Positions 13,818 to 14,316 of a DNA stretch of 14,316 nt are shown piece by piece; positions within the stretch are counted from its first letter, which is position 1, and each line of letters opens with the position of its first letter. Source of the stretch: an uncultured Atopobiaceae bacterium. GTDB taxonomy: Bacteria > Actinomycetota > Coriobacteriia > Coriobacteriales > Atopobiaceae. The translations under genes were made by a program, and so were the position numbers. The stretch covers positions 1 to 14,316 of the forward strand of contig CALUJT010000027.1 of NCBI GenBank assembly GCA_944321005.1, read 5' to 3'. The notes beneath the pieces are model-generated. The model did not search any database. It was not told the DNA's origin and saw only the letters and a program-made list of their open reading frames with translations.

Positions 13818-13844
13818 TGACAAAAGGGACGGGGTAGTTTGTCA
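13818..13844. repeat. REP-like TGACAAA/TTTGTCA element
   Basis: TGACAAA (13818-13824) and TTTGTCA (13838-13844) flank AGGGACGGGGTAG between the lacB stop and its terminator. The TGACAAAAGGGAC arrangement matches the hairpin at 999-1029 and the GGGACGGG core at 5869-5931, although here the inner GC part is only half-palindromic. Confidence 0.5.
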
Positions 13845-13850
13845 TGAAGT

Positions 13851-13899
13851 CGCCCCGGCCGCTTCCCTGCAGTTAGGGGGCGGCCGGGGCGTTTTATAT
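13851..13899 (+). terminator. Intrinsic terminator of the lacAB operon
   Basis: CGCCCCGGCCGC (13851-13862) and GCGGCCGGGGCG (13880-13891) form a perfect 12-bp stem with a 17-base loop followed by TTTTATAT. This is a strong plus-strand terminator 52 bases after the lacB stop codon. Confidence 0.9.
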
Positions 13900-13949
13900 C
13901 GGACTCGCGCACCCAGCCCCGCGCGGACAGGGCCAGCAAGGCCGGAGCG

Positions 13950-14183
13950 TGCAGGGTTTGCCTCTTCGTGCGATGCCAGGGGGATGCGCCGCGGGGTTTG
14001 GCTCTTCGTGCGATGTAAAAATGGGCATCGCTGAGAGTTCCTGGCGTCCCACGAAAACGCTCAACTGGGAAAACGTCATCCGTTGGAACGCTCTGAGGGC
14101 TTCAGGCCTCAAAATCGCATCGCACGAAGAGCCAAACCCCGCGGCGCATCCCCCTGGCATCGCACGAAGAGGCAAACCCTGCA
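13950..14183. repeat. Perfect 66-bp inverted repeat built from four 22-bp units
   Basis: The arm at 13950-14015 is the exact reverse complement of 14118-14183, around a 102-base centre. Each arm holds two copies of a 22-bp unit beginning GGGTTTG and ending CTCTTCGTGCGATG (13954-13975 and 13994-14015; mirrored at 14118-14139 and 14158-14179), differing only at one C/G position. The order is forward, forward, reverse, reverse, at 40-bp spacing. The region has no convincing gene; open frames on both strands encode the same peptide only because of the palindrome. It could be a MITE, a BIME-like repeat cluster, an invertible segment or, less happily, an assembly fold-back. No target-site duplication is evident. 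Confidence 0.8.
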
Positions 14184-14206
14184 TCAGAAGGGTGCCTGTC
14201 GAACGA

Positions 14207-14236
14207 CGAGCGGCGGGGGCGCGCCCCCGCCGCTCG
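14207..14236. repeat. Perfect 30-bp GC palindrome
   Basis: GAGCGGCGGGGG-CGCG-CCCCCGCCGCTC with flanking C and G reads the same on both strands. It could act as a hairpin in either transcript, but no T-tract follows on either side, so a terminator call is weak. It lies between the long inverted repeat and the window end, where no gene is seen. Confidence 0.65.
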
Positions 14237-14251
14237 CATCTAGACGATATG

Positions 14252-14275
14252 TAGAGTGATCGGGACCTCACTCTA
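14252..14275. repeat. 8-bp inverted repeat near the window end
   Basis: TAGAGTGA (14252-14259) and TCACTCTA (14268-14275) pair exactly across 8 bases. It is operator- or hairpin-like, and its target gene, if any, is outside the window. Confidence 0.45.
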
Positions 14276-14316
14276 TGAAGCAGGGCCCTCTTCGGGGCGT
14301 CGTGGGTTAGGCTCGG

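Noticed and set aside
13950..14183. CRISPR array
   Set aside because: Four units occur, but as two direct pairs in opposite orientation with identical spacers mirrored; no array of unique spacers and no cas genes.
13894..14271. Two frames of 125 and 101 codons on opposite strands
   Set aside because: They encode the same peptide segment only because they read the same perfect inverted repeat; no ribosome site supports them.
14240..14316. Possible tRNA or start of another gene at the window end
   Set aside because: No cloverleaf could be drawn, and the ATG at 14275 runs into a stop after 11 codons.

Overview
The window comes from a high-GC, low-redundancy bacterial chromosome. Codons end almost always in G or C, Shine-Dalgarno sites are clear (GGAGG type), and a T-box leader precedes pheS. 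PTS, LacA/LacB and an anaerobic sulfatase-maturating enzyme occur together in a GC-rich background. This suggests a host-associated anaerobic actinobacterium of the Coriobacteriia (Olsenella/Collinsella/Atopobium-like). That assignment is an inference from gene content, not a search result.

Layout. (1) 1-1190, minus strand: the 5' part of pheS (272 codons; the 3' end is cut by the window edge) behind a promoter and a phenylalanine T-box leader. (2) 1200-1417: intergenic, holding a long imperfect palindrome with perfect 19-bp arms. (3) 1418-2716, minus: a membrane-anchored lipase-fold hydrolase. (4) 2841-11517, minus, one long collinear array read right to left: mannose-family PTS EIIA, EIIB, EIIC, EIID, sulfatase 2, anaerobic sulfatase-maturating radical SAM enzyme (anSME), sulfatase 1, a membrane-anchored helical-repeat protein, and a TauE/SafE-type anion exporter. 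(5) 11518-11916: divergent control region with a candidate promoter/operator and an intrinsic terminator in the PTS leader. (6) 11917-13798, plus: a DeoR-family repressor, then lacA and lacB (galactose-6-phosphate isomerase) behind a promoter region with three 10-bp-phased repeats, closed by a strong terminator. (7) 13900-14316: no convincing gene; a perfect 66-bp inverted repeat, a perfect 30-bp palindrome and a small inverted repeat.

How the genes may work together. Both sulfatases carry the C-x-P-x-R site that anSME converts to formylglycine, and neither has a signal peptide or membrane segment, so they should act in the cytoplasm. Next to a phosphotransferase importer, LacAB and an anion exporter, this reads as a self-contained route: a sulfated sugar or small sulfated glycan enters through the PTS and is phosphorylated, is desulfated inside the cell, its galactose-6-phosphate is isomerised to tagatose-6-phosphate, and the inorganic sulfate may leave through the TauE/SafE protein. 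No tagatose-6-phosphate kinase or aldolase, no GalNAc-6-P deacetylase or deaminase and no extracellular glycosidase is in the window. The exact substrate (galactose sulfate, GalNAc sulfate or a disaccharide from mucin or glycosaminoglycan) therefore cannot be read from this sequence.
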